A stretch of 64,000 nt of DNA from positions 62,001 to 126,000 of the forward strand of contig JAJYVF010000007.1 in NCBI GenBank assembly GCA_021792135.1. The letters run 5' to 3'. How positions within the stretch are numbered: position 1 is the stretch's first letter; each line of letters opens with the position of its first letter. Made by a program: the position numbers and the translations under genes. This document shows, in pieces, positions 51,457-62,075 of the stretch. The stretch is from Acidobacteriota bacterium. Lineage in GTDB: Bacteria; Acidobacteriota; Terriglobia; Terriglobales; Acidobacteriaceae. Below the pieces are notes generated by a model, which saw only the letters and a program-made list of their open reading frames with translations, made no database searches and was not told where the DNA came from.

Positions 51457-53952
51457 CTATACCGGAATCCGTGGAGCAGATGTCTTCCGCAGAATGGGCA
51501 CAAATCCCGACCGCACCAGAGCGGCGACATTGGCCGCTGGCTGAGGCTCCGCAAACAGGTATCCCTGCATCGAATCGCAGCCCATACGGGCGAGGGCTTC
51601 CGCCTGTTCCTCGCGTTCCACTCCTTCGGCCACCACCTGGAGGTTCAGGCTGTGGGCCAGCGACAGGATCGCCTGCACCAGAGCGCTGGTGCCGTTGGGC
51701 TCTGCAACCTGCCCGACGAACGAGCGGTCGATCTTCAGGGTCCGGACCGGCAGCTGATGCAGGTGCCGGAGCGAGGAATAGCCGGTCCCAAAATCATCGA
51801 CGGAGAACTGAATACCGAACTCCGCCAGATCCCTCATTTGCCGGGCGACTTCCTCAAGATTTCGCATGACGGTTGTTTCGGTCATCTCGATCTCCAGCGT
51901 GTCCGGCCTGACCCCTGACTCGGACACGACCTGGCGAACCTGGCGGGAAAAATCCATACGCATGAACTGGAGAGGCGAGACGTTGATGGCGACCCGGCTC
52001 ACCACAACCCCCTCCGAGTGCCACTGCCGGATCTGCCGGCAGACCTCGCGCAGAACCCAGCTTCCAACGGGGACAATGAGGCCGCTCTCCTCCGCGATGG
52101 GAATAAAGCGCTCCGGCGTTACCAGGCCATACCTGGGATGGTGGAGGCGCAGCAGCGCCTCCAGGCCGCGAAATCCGCCACTGGCCCCATATTCCGGCTG
52201 GTAATAGACCTCGAATCCGCCCTCCTTGAGCGCGCGGCGCATGAAGATCTCCAGTTCGTTGGCCTCGGAGGTCGAAGCGCTGATCTCATGCGATACCAGC
52301 ACATAGTGGTTGCCGCCGGAGCGCTTGACGCGGTACATGGCCGCATCGGCGCTCCTCCACAGTTCGCTGGCAGTGGTACCGTGGTCGGGGTAGATCGCGA
52401 TGCCGATGCTGGCAGCGATATCGATCGGGTACTGATCCGCAATCATCGGCTTGCGAAGGGCGGTCAGCAGATCTTCCGCAACCTTCTCCGCGTCGTAAGC
52501 GGTGGTCAGGTCGCCAAGCACGACGGTGAACTCCTCGCCGCCCGACCGCGCTACGGTATCGGCCGCACGCAGGCGGCTTCTCAGCCGGTCCGCCACCTCC
52601 TTCAGGCACTGATCGCCGACGCTGTGCCCATAGGTATCGTTGATCTGCTTGAAGCGGTCGATGTCGAGGCAGATGACCGCTGTTTTCCGGGACTGGCGCG
52701 CGGCTGAGGCCAGTGCGTGCTCCATCCGGTCCAGCAGGAGCAGCCGGTTGGGTAGTCCGGTCAGGATGTCGTGGTGGGCCTGGTGAATCAGGCGGTAGTG
52801 CAGCTGCTGGCGTTCCGTCACGTCCTGCACCAGCGAAAATCGCGCCCTCCGGCCATCGAAGATCATCGCGTGCGAAGAGACCTCCGCCTGGATCGTCCTT
52901 CCGTCGCGGAGGATGTGGGTCCAGGGACCCGATATCATCACCGAACCCAGTTCTTTGGCATGGGAGACGGTTTGTTCCAGCGCGTCCACATCCTCCCTGG
53001 GGCGGATGTCCCGCAACGTCATGCGCTGGAACTCCTCCTGACTGTATCCGTAGTGTGAGATCGCCGCATCGTTCACCCTCAGGAACCGCAGCGTGTCGCT
53101 GTCGTAGATCCACATCGGGTGCGGGTTGTTCTCAAACAGCACCCGATATTCCTGGCTGCGTGCGTCCGCCTCGCGCTTCTGCTCTTCCAGCAGCGTGAGG
53201 ATCATGCCGAAGGCCACGAAATATTTCGGCACGTTCCACAACTCCCCGTTGACGTGAAGGTGGGGCCAGAGCTGGTTCATCGTCAGCGCAAGTGGAAAAA
53301 CGGCTCCCCATGCCGCCAGGCCCAGCACCGCCGCCAGCACTCCCGCCGAGACTCGCCGGAAGTCTTCCCAGTAGAGCAGGGCATTCAACAGGAAAATCTC
53401 AGAGAAGATGGGATAGATCCCCAGGTCCCCATGCTGATTGCGGACGACCAGGCCAAGCCACATGGCCTCCACGGCGAGGATCGCCATCCCCCCGACCCGA
53501 GCCACCGTGGCCCGCGCCGGCGTGATCGCACCTGTGCCTCCTCTGCCAAATCGAAAGACCACTGCCGCATAAGCGATCTGAGAAGCAGCGCCGAGCAGCA
53601 GCAGAACGGGCAAGGTGGCGTTGTACAGAAAGGTGACGGCGACATAGGCCACCGGCGGCACGCTCAGCAAAACAGCCGGGACAGCAAACTTCCAGCCCCG
53701 TTCCCAGACCAGCCCGGAGGACAGAGCGAATGCTGCCCCACAGAGTGCCAGGGCGCTCTCTGCGGCGGCGGCAACCAGCGCCTGCTCCGCGCTGTCGGAC
53801 ACGGTTACGAGCATGAGGCCGAAGTGGACCAGGACAAAGAGCCACCCCAGCAGCCAGAAGCGCGTGCGCACCGTCGCGTGCTTGCGGTGGATGGACCCGA
53901 AAAGAAGAACCAGCAGGCCAATAATGAGGATGTCCAAGAGCGTGTTCTGCAT
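51457..53952 (-). CDS. Membrane PAS-GGDEF-EAL protein (c-di-GMP turnover)
   Basis: 831 aa. About seven membrane helices cover residues 1-240. A PAS domain follows (about 265-385; VLFENNPHPMWIYD). The GGDEF domain has SGGEEF at about 469-474, an active form of the diguanylate cyclase site. The EAL domain has EALLRL near 597-602 plus the catalytic residues of family members: NVSPLQF, EMTET, DDFGTGYSSL, KIDRSF and VAEGVE. Both activities could work. The ATG at 53952 gives MQNTLLDILIIG. Its place next to the exopolysaccharide unit suggests control of polymer production. Confidence 0.95.
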   Translation of the reverse strand: MQNTLLDILIIGLLVLLFGSIHRKHATVRTRFWLLGWLFVLVHFGLMLVTVSDSAEQALVAAAAESALALCGAAFALSSGLVWERGWKFAVPAVLLSVPPVAYVAVTFLYNATLPVLLLLGAASQIAYAAVVFRFGRGGTGAITPARATVARVGGMAILAVEAMWLGLVVRNQHGDLGIYPIFSEIFLLNALLYWEDFRRVSAGVLAAVLGLAAWGAVFPLALTMNQLWPHLHVNGELWNVPKYFVAFGMILTLLEEQKREADARSQEYRVLFENNPHPMWIYDSDTLRFLRVNDAAISHYGYSQEEFQRMTLRDIRPREDVDALEQTVSHAKELGSVMISGPWTHILRDGRTIQAEVSSHAMIFDGRRARFSLVQDVTERQQLHYRLIHQAHHDILTGLPNRLLLLDRMEHALASAARQSRKTAVICLDIDRFKQINDTYGHSVGDQCLKEVADRLRSRLRAADTVARSGGEEFTVVLGDLTTAYDAEKVAEDLLTALRKPMIADQYPIDIAASIGIAIYPDHGTTASELWRSADAAMYRVKRSGGNHYVLVSHEISASTSEANELEIFMRRALKEGGFEVYYQPEYGASGGFRGLEALLRLHHPRYGLVTPERFIPIAEESGLIVPVGSWVLREVCRQIRQWHSEGVVVSRVAINVSPLQFMRMDFSRQVRQVVSESGVRPDTLEIEMTETTVMRNLEEVARQMRDLAEFGIQFSVDDFGTGYSSLRHLHQLPVRTLKIDRSFVGQVAEPNGTSALVQAILSLAHSLNLQVVAEGVEREEQAEALARMGCDSMQGYLFAEPQPAANVAALVRSGFVPILRKTSAPRIPV

Positions 53953-54436
53953 GATCCTGCGCTTTGCGCCTCTGCGTGCGCGAGGCGGATTGGCCTGGCA
54001 GAGCGGGGGACTCTGCCGCATGAGAGTAACCCGAAAGATGCTCGAAAGCAAAGGAACTCTGGTTACCTGCGGGGGTTCCGAGTTGATTAACGGCTGCCGC
54101 CGGGCGCGGGGCGCACCTTCAGCGAAGAAATGGCAGCGACCGGCCCGCCGGCAACGCGGTCGGCCGGTTCCGGCAAACTCCAGGTCTGATAACCTCGGCA
54201 AATCTACGAGATGAGCGCCCGGAGGCTGCTCAGACTGATCTCCGGATCGCCTTAAGGCGGAGCGATGGTTTGCCTGGCCGGGCCACCAGAGCTTGCGAGC
54301 TCACCCGCCCCGCAACACGCAGGGATTCCTTCGGTGGCCCGAAGGAATCCCTGCTCGGGGACGGGCAAACCGGGGCGCGGGACACCCCGAAAAGGTCGCG
54401 CCGAAGCAGCCCTTGGCCTGCCTGCGGCGTGGCTGG
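53953..54436. other. Intergenic region with strong RNA-like secondary structure
   Basis: About 480 bases between two minus-strand genes, without a coding frame I can support. The half next to the GGDEF-EAL gene carries hairpins GGCAGAG/CTCTGCC (53997-54017) and GCAT/ATGC with loop GAGAGTAACC (54018-54041). The other half holds the branched element listed separately. Confidence 0.55.
54267..54371. repeat. Branched palindromic element, three nested stems
   Basis: Outer stem GGTTTGCC (54267-54274) with GGCAAACC (54364-54371). Inside are a hairpin GAGCT/AGCTC (54289-54302) and a perfect 15-base hairpin (54320-54334 with 54339-54353, loop TGGC). No T-run follows. It lies 66 bases beyond the lipoprotein stop. 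It may be an RNA element, a strong transcript end or a dispersed palindrome. Confidence 0.65.
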
Positions 54437-55882
54437 TCAGCTCGCGGATGCGATGGTGGAAGCGACCAGCGCCCATTCCCCGCCGGTATTCAACAATAGC
54501 CCGTGGACCCGCAGGGTTGATCCGGCTGCGATGGCTGCATCGTCTTCGACATTCGTTCCGGACTGCTGGTACACGGTAATCTCTGTAGCCCCTGTCAGGG
54601 CCGTAAAGGCGCAATCGGCGGGAATCGTGAGAATGAATGAGGTTACCGTTCCCGGATTGATCGCGACGGGCGCCGTTCCGCGGAAGCCCTGTTCCCGAAG
54701 ACGGAGCGTTGAGGCCGTGATCGTTCCACAGGCTGGATCACAGGAAGGGTTGGGCACCAGCGCATCATCGCTGAAGGGCAGCACACTCTGCCCCGCGAAG
54801 ATATGGCTGGCATCAAACGAAGGCGCAAACGGCAGACCGTCGAGGCTGACTCTGTCTGTGTCCATTTCATAGGTTGTCTTGTCGGTCAGCGCAACGGTGA
54901 TAGTCTTTGACAGATAATCGGTGTTCACACTTGCGCCTGCACCGTTCTGCATCACGATCGTGAGTTCCGTTGCAGGCTGCCCGATAACAGAAGTGACAAT
55001 GCCGCCCCCCATGGCTCCGACCGCACCCATCATCGCTCTCACACGCGTGGCAAGCAGCGTGCCATCGGACTGGATGGTCGCCGTCACCAGCACGCCCATA
55101 CCCGTGGCGACCTGCGACATCTTACTGATTTTTCCCTGGAACCGTGTCTCCGTCGTAGTTCTGAACGTAAAGCTATTGGCTGCCTGAAGCGGAGTCACGC
55201 TGAAGGACGAGGTCGACGTGCTGCTGACGATGCCCATCATCTGGTACACGCCCCCAAAGCGTGCATCGACCCGGTCGCCGCTTCCATTGGCGCTGTTCAG
55301 CGCGCCTGCCATGAGGTGGAACTGCGGCGTGAGCTGGAAAGCCCCGGAAGGATTGGTGAGCGAATGCTCGAGATCCAGATCGAAGTTCAACGCCACCGGC
55401 GTTGCACCGACGCTGACACCTGGACTGAATGGAATGTTCACATCGATGGGGCCATTGATCGTCTTCTCCACCGGCTTCTTTGTGACCGGATCGATATAGG
55501 TGAAGTTACACGACGTCACCGTGAGGTGTGCGCTCCCATACGTCCCCTGAGGAACCGATGCGATTGCCACCGGCTCCATGGTTCCGAGGCGGTGTATCAT
55601 CTCTACCGGCATCGGCGCGGCTGAGGTCACCCCAACAGATGTTCCCGCTGAGTCCTTCAGGCTCATGGACGACACGTTCATGGAGAAGGCGAGGAGCCAG
55701 TCCGCGGGCGCATCCCCCATATTCACCTGAACGGTTGTGCCGGCCGCTGGTGATGGACCCGGGGCCGCACTGCCACTACCGCAGCCTGCCAGGACGGCCA
55801 GCGCCAGGCCCCCGGCCAGTATGCTGACGGCATGGAACGTTACCAGGCTATAAGGGCGCGAACGTGACGCTGACCAAGTCAT
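54437..55882 (-). CDS. DUF4382/DUF5666-like lipoprotein
   Basis: 481-aa surface or periplasmic lipoprotein: signal peptide ending in the lipobox LAVLAGC. The first half resembles DUF4382 (VQVNMGDAPADWLLAFSMNV, VAIASVPQGTYGSAHLTV); the second half has repeated short beta-domains of DUF5666 type (RFQGKISKMSQVATGMGV, VTSVIGQPATELTI). No enzyme motif is present. Such proteins are common in acidobacteria, but their role is unknown. The gene is isolated. Confidence 0.85.
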   Translation of the reverse strand: MTWSASRSRPYSLVTFHAVSILAGGLALAVLAGCGSGSAAPGPSPAAGTTVQVNMGDAPADWLLAFSMNVSSMSLKDSAGTSVGVTSAAPMPVEMIHRLGTMEPVAIASVPQGTYGSAHLTVTSCNFTYIDPVTKKPVEKTINGPIDVNIPFSPGVSVGATPVALNFDLDLEHSLTNPSGAFQLTPQFHLMAGALNSANGSGDRVDARFGGVYQMMGIVSSTSTSSFSVTPLQAANSFTFRTTTETRFQGKISKMSQVATGMGVLVTATIQSDGTLLATRVRAMMGAVGAMGGGIVTSVIGQPATELTIVMQNGAGASVNTDYLSKTITVALTDKTTYEMDTDRVSLDGLPFAPSFDASHIFAGQSVLPFSDDALVPNPSCDPACGTITASTLRLREQGFRGTAPVAINPGTVTSFILTIPADCAFTALTGATEITVYQQSGTNVEDDAAIAAGSTLRVHGLLLNTGGEWALVASTIASAS

Positions 55883-56575
55883 ATGATTCTCCTTCTCACA
55901 TGGGGAACGCTACTGCTGGTTTCCAACGACCACGGCGTGGCTCCCGGTGTGTTGCCGCTTCGCGGCCGCATCCACGTCATTGCGGCACCCCTGTGTGACA
56001 ACCACCCCGCTTTCGGCTGTTATCGCACCACGCATTCCTGATGCCACAGCGGCCCCAGGACGAGCCTGTGCGCGGTGATTCAGCACTCACCGGCACGGAA
56101 GCAATCCAACGAAGTGTCCCGGCCTGCTGCATAAGCGAATGCGCTGCAGTACTCTTCTCGGTGATCCATCCCCCCGCGAAGACACCTGGGGCATCGCTCC
56201 AGGATCCTCCTCATGATGGGCAATGACCTGACGGAGATCGGAGAACGACGTCTGACAATTTGGACGCCGTAGGAACTTTCGTCGCAAAGTCAGGCGCCGA
56301 CGATTGAGATGACTGCTTCCGAATCGGCGGTCTGCTCAGACAACCAGCAGGCAGGTTCAGCGATCAGGACAGATCACCCCGCAATGGTTTGGGGGACGGT
56401 CAGACTTCTTGCGACAGCGGCACCAGAAACCTCTGCAGGAGGGAAATCGAGCTTTGAATGTCTCGGGAGACCGCAGTCGGGGAGCGGCCTGTTTTCGCTG
56501 GCTGCTCGAAGGGCCGGCATCGCATCGTGCATGTGCATCGCCGATGCCAACAGACAGGAAGCCGGGTCTGTTTCC
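55883..56575. other. Gene-free stretch before tRNA-Val
   Basis: About 690 bases with frames on both strands that lack family resemblance and a normal start. I see no integrase remnant, phage attachment repeat or mobile element, although the region abuts a tRNA 3' end. It may contain the promoter of the lipoprotein gene. Confidence 0.5.
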
Positions 56576-56652
56576 TGGTGGGCAGTGCAGGGCTCGAACC
56601 TGCGACCTCCTGCTTGTAAGGCAGGCGCTCTGACCAGCTGAGCTAACCGCCC
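56576..56652 (-). tRNA. tRNA-Val (anticodon TAC)
   Basis: 77 bases including an encoded CCA. Acceptor stem GGGCGGT/ACTGCCC (one G-U pair), D arm AGCTCAGCTGGTCAGAGC, anticodon arm CCTGC-CTTACAA-GCAGG with TAC at positions 34-36, and T arm GCAGGTTCGAGCCCTGC. All four stems pair. TAC reads GTA and other valine codons. Confidence 0.97.
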
Positions 56653-56721
56653 CAACCCGGCTGCAGCCGCCGCTGTTTCACAGCGAGGAGGAACCCGCGG
56701 CAGCAACTGCTCTGCATTCTA

Positions 56722-57381
56722 TCAGTCATTCGATGCGGCCTTGGCGAGCAGCGACGTAACCTCAGCATCGCTGGTCGGCTCGAAATCGCGGTAGAACTCG
56801 CCCACCGCGTGGAAGAGCAGCGGCGTTTCCAGGCAAAGCACGGAGTCGGCTTCGCGCTCCAGGTCGTCGCAGGCACTCCTCGATGCTACCGGAACGGCAA
56901 CAATAATCCGCCCGGCACGCGGCCGGAGCGCGCGCACGGCGGCCATCATGGTCGAGCCGGTCGCCAGCCCGTCATCGACGAGAATAATGGTCTTTCCCTC
57001 TACGGCCAGCGCCGGTCGACCGGCGCGATAGGCGGCCTCGCGCCGCGCGATCTCCAGCTTTTCGCGGGCGACGACAGCATCAATCTCCTCCTGATGGATA
57101 CGGAAGGCCTGGACGACGGACTCGTTGATATACACCAGGCCGCCGCTGGCGACCGCCCCCATGGCGAGCTCCGCCTCGCCTGGAACGCCGAGCTTGCGCA
57201 CCACGAAGACGTCGAGGGGGAGACGCAGTTCGCGGGCAACCTCAAAGCCTACGGGGACGCCACCCCGCGGTACCGCCAGAACAACAGCGCCATCCACATC
57301 CGTCGCATCGCGCAGCGCCCGCGCGAGCGCCACACCGGCCTGGCGACGATCCTGAAAAATCATTCCGGTTCTCTGCCGCAT
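56722..57381 (-). CDS. Phosphoribosyltransferase domain protein
   Basis: 219-aa stand-alone PRTase-fold protein. The PRPP loop is TIILVDDGLATGSTMMAAV near residues 130-150, and the pyrophosphate loop is VLAVPRGGVPVGFEVA near 35. The hood is minimal. Such proteins are often found next to erythromycin-esterase or dienelactone-hydrolase domains, but none is here. Substrate unknown. I use the ATG at 57381 (MRQRTGMIFQDR); the frame is open for 32 further codons upstream. The gene ends 69 bases before tRNA-Val. Confidence 0.88.
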   Translation of the reverse strand: MRQRTGMIFQDRRQAGVALARALRDATDVDGAVVLAVPRGGVPVGFEVARELRLPLDVFVVRKLGVPGEAELAMGAVASGGLVYINESVVQAFRIHQEEIDAVVAREKLEIARREAAYRAGRPALAVEGKTIILVDDGLATGSTMMAAVRALRPRAGRIIVAVPVASRSACDDLEREADSVLCLETPLLFHAVGEFYRDFEPTSDAEVTSLLAKAASND

Positions 57382-57907
57382 GCCCTTTCCACCCTCTCCC
57401 GCGTGGAACTTTCCTCGCCGCCGCGCGTATTCTACCCCAGTCCGATCAGCACGTTCGCACCCGATTTTTATGGGCACAACAACCGCCCAAATCGCCGCAT
57501 CCCCCGGGCCCGCAGGACACGTTTCGCCGCTTCCTGCAGATCTGTCTCAGCACGACCGCGCTCGAGCTGGCCATCCGGACCGCCGGCGATGTGCTCGCTT
57601 CGGCGCGCCGGATACGGTATCTTCCGGGTTGAGATACACTACCGCATCGGCGGGCGCATCCTGCCTTCGGCTTCGTCGATCGGCCTCCGATGGTCGCCGT
57701 GCAGGCACAGCTTATGCAAATCCTCTCGGCTACTGCGACCCTATGCGGTCGCTTCGGCTGTTCCCGGCGATGTCCGGGGCGGTGAGGATGTTCCTGACCG
57801 GCGGGCTGGCTGCGATTTCCGTGCGGTTGCCGGGCGCCTCGATGCCTCGCCCGCCATGCCCTAGAAACACAGGCCCATCTATCTTTGCCGTGGCATAAAG
57901 GCCAGCC
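57382..57907. other. Intergenic region, no supported gene
   Basis: About 520 bases between the phosphoribosyltransferase and APC permease genes, which are divergent. Frames on both strands are open, but no start, ribosome site or family fits. A plus-strand frame reads QDTFRRFLQICLSTTALELA before a stop and looks protein-like, but has no usable start. Confidence 0.45.
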
Positions 57908-59377
57908 TTGCGGCAGACTGGAAAGACGTCGGGTCCTACCACTGACCCCGGAGGTCCACGGCTTCTGGACATCGCGCCCGCCCGAACTGACGCAAGCACC
58001 ACAGCACACACCGCGCTCGATCTGCCGCGCGTCCTGAACGTCTCCCATGCCACGGCCATCGTCGTGGGCACCATCATCGGCAGCGGCATCTTTCTCGTAC
58101 CCCAGGAGATGATGCGCGCCACCGGCTCCTCCGGGCTTGTCTATCTTGCCTGGATCGCCGGGGGGGTGCTCTCGCTCTTCGGCGCCATGACCTATGCCGA
58201 GCTGAGCACGCTGCTTCCCTACGCCGGCGGCGAGTACGTCTATATCCGCGGCGCCTACGGCGACCTGCCTGCGTTCCTTTATATGTGGACGTGGTTCGCG
58301 GTCGCCAAGCCGGCATCCATCGCCAGCGTCACCACCGGTCTGGCGCGCGTGCTGGCCATTTTCCCCGCGCTGCGCTGGCTCGATGCGACAGTCTTCCGGG
58401 TGCCGTTTCCTCTTCTCTGGTCGCAGGTCTTTGCCATCGCCGCGACGTGGCTCATCACCGGCCTCAATTACCTCGGCATCCGCAAGGCGGGAGATTTCCA
58501 GCTCGTCTTCACGTGGCTCAAGGGCGTGCTCATTTTGGCCATTGCCGGATTCTGTTTCGCTTCGCCCGCCGGCCACTGGGGGAACTTTGCGACCAGCTTC
58601 GCCGGGGCGCATGGGGGGTTCTCCGGATTCATGATCGCCCTCATTGCCGCGCTGTGGGCCTACGACGGCTGGAATGACCTGACCATGGTGGCCGGAGAGG
58701 TACGGCATCCGGAGCGCAGCCTGCCCATCGCGCTGCTTGCGGGCCTCGGGATCGTAGGGATTCTCTACATGGCAACGAATGCGGCTATCCAGTACATCCT
58801 GCCGGCCGCGCAGATCGCCGCTTCGCCGCGTCCCGCAGTCGAGGCGCTGGCGACCATCACCGGGCCCTGGGGAGCCGGTTTCGTCTCCATTGCCATGGCC
58901 GTGAGCATCGTGGTCACGCTGAACGGAACGATTATGTCCGGAGCACGCGTGCCGTACGCCGCCGCCCGCGACGGCCTGTTCTTCCGGCGCCTCGCAGATG
59001 TTCACCCTCGATTTGTCAGCCCTTCCGCCTCGCTCGTCGTCCAGGGGCTGCTCACGACGGTGCTGCTGCTGGCGGTGGGGCGTTTCCAGCAGCTTTTCGA
59101 GCTGGCGATCTTCGCGGAGTGGCTCTTCTATATGGTCACCGCCACCACCATCTTCTTCTATCGCACGCGCGTGGAGCCTTCGCGGGTGAACCCAACACCC
59201 ATGTACCGCGTGTGGGGCTACCCCGTGGTGCCGGCGCTGTTCATCGCCTGCGCCGCGGTGCTGCTGGTGTATTCCTATGCGGAGAACCTGAGGAACTCGC
59301 TGATTGGCACAGCCATCATCCTGCTCGGAGTTCCGCTCTTTGCAGCGTTTCGCATGCGGGCCGGCCAGCGGGTCTAA
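57908..59377 (+). CDS. APC family amino-acid permease
   Basis: 489 aa with 12 membrane helices. Helix 1 reads HATAIVVGTIIGSGIFLVP, the family's unwound substrate site, and YAELSTLLPYAGGEYVYIR and ALWAYDGWNDLTMVAGEV follow. It resembles the LAT/serine-threonine exchanger branch. The first 45 residues before helix 1 are polar and the only start in frame is a TTG, so the exact N-terminus is uncertain. Substrate not predictable beyond an amino acid or amine. Confidence 0.92.
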   Translation: MRQTGKTSGPTTDPGGPRLLDIAPARTDASTTAHTALDLPRVLNVSHATAIVVGTIIGSGIFLVPQEMMRATGSSGLVYLAWIAGGVLSLFGAMTYAELSTLLPYAGGEYVYIRGAYGDLPAFLYMWTWFAVAKPASIASVTTGLARVLAIFPALRWLDATVFRVPFPLLWSQVFAIAATWLITGLNYLGIRKAGDFQLVFTWLKGVLILAIAGFCFASPAGHWGNFATSFAGAHGGFSGFMIALIAALWAYDGWNDLTMVAGEVRHPERSLPIALLAGLGIVGILYMATNAAIQYILPAAQIAASPRPAVEALATITGPWGAGFVSIAMAVSIVVTLNGTIMSGARVPYAAARDGLFFRRLADVHPRFVSPSASLVVQGLLTTVLLLAVGRFQQLFELAIFAEWLFYMVTATTIFFYRTRVEPSRVNPTPMYRVWGYPVVPALFIACAAVLLVYSYAENLRNSLIGTAIILLGVPLFAAFRMRAGQRV

Positions 59378-59473
59378 GAAGAAGCCCCGCCTTGCAGGCG
59401 AGGCCCCGGTTCATCCGCTGCGCATCAACCCTGCTGCGGCGGGCGCTCTTCCTTCGGCAGCTTCTTCTCCTTC

Positions 59474-59671
59474 TTATTCTTCGGCGGAGGAGTCCTGGTG
59501 GGGCGGAGGATGAGGCTGCCGCTGGATATTGTGCTCTTCGATTGCAGACTGCCGCCGGAATGCTGCCCTGACGGCCTCCTGCAGATTGCTTCTCCCCGGA
59601 TCGGCGAGGGAGTTGAGCGGGTTGTGGCTCAGGCAAAGAACGCTTCCCCGGATTTCAAAGGTCGTGCGCAT
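59474..59671 (-). CDS. Short hypothetical protein downstream of uvrB (65 aa)
   Basis: A 65-aa frame, MRTTFEIRGSVLCLSHNPL to a helical middle (SNLQEAVRAAFRRQSAIEE) and a His/Pro-rich tail. It is on the same strand as uvrB, 89 bases downstream, with a TATAAA box between them. The longer frame from a TTG at 59716 is possible. Family unknown. Composition and the plausible sequence are the only evidence. Confidence 0.45.
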   Translation of the reverse strand: MRTTFEIRGSVLCLSHNPLNSLADPGRSNLQEAVRAAFRRQSAIEEHNIQRQPHPPPHQDSSAEE

Positions 59672-59760
59672 CAGCTTGCCGCTGCCGACAGGAGGCGGAG
59701 ACCTTTCCTCGCGCAAAAGCCCCTTTATAGAATTCGATTGCTGGCGGGCCGATGCTGCTC

Positions 59761-61749
<1,989 letters not shown>

Positions 61750-62075
61750 AGCTCCATTCTAGGAGATCCGTCGGCTGGCTTCTGGTACTGTGCTTCGCCG
61801 TGTGGTGCCGCTCCCGCCGATCCTGACCGTGACGGCGGCTCGCCCGGTTCCCGACATGCTGCTTCCCCCACTGCAGCGCCCAGCGTCTTCATCTCCCGAT
61901 GGGCGGGCGCCTTCCTCCGCTGCGACCATGCACGAGCACTGAGCGCAGCTACCCCGTCGACAGCGCCCTCCGGCGCGTCAGGAGCAGTTCCTCTCTTCGC
62001 CGTCGCAACCAGCAGGAGGCGACGGCTCTTCCTGCCCGACAGGGCTTTCGTAACACCCGCTCTGCCGGGGGATCT
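61750..62075. other. Intergenic region between uvrB and the subtilase gene
   Basis: About 330 bases, G/C-rich. A minus-strand frame runs through it into uvrB in another phase and reads low-complexity Ala/Gly/Pro; I do not accept it as a gene. It must hold the uvrB promoter and the end of the subtilase transcript; neither could be located. Confidence 0.45.

Noticed and set aside
55883-56652. Integration site at tRNA-Val
   Set aside because: The tRNA 3' end faces a 690-base gene-free region, but I found no integrase, no repeat of the tRNA end and no foreign genes.
56374-56706. Minus-strand frame containing LAQLVRAPALQAGGRRFEPC
   Set aside because: This is the well-known false protein made by translating a tRNA gene; the DNA folds as tRNA-Val.
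57446-59005. 519-codon minus-strand frame over the APC permease
   Set aside because: Low-complexity Gly/Arg/Glu composition with no family look. The plus strand has a clear 12-helix permease.
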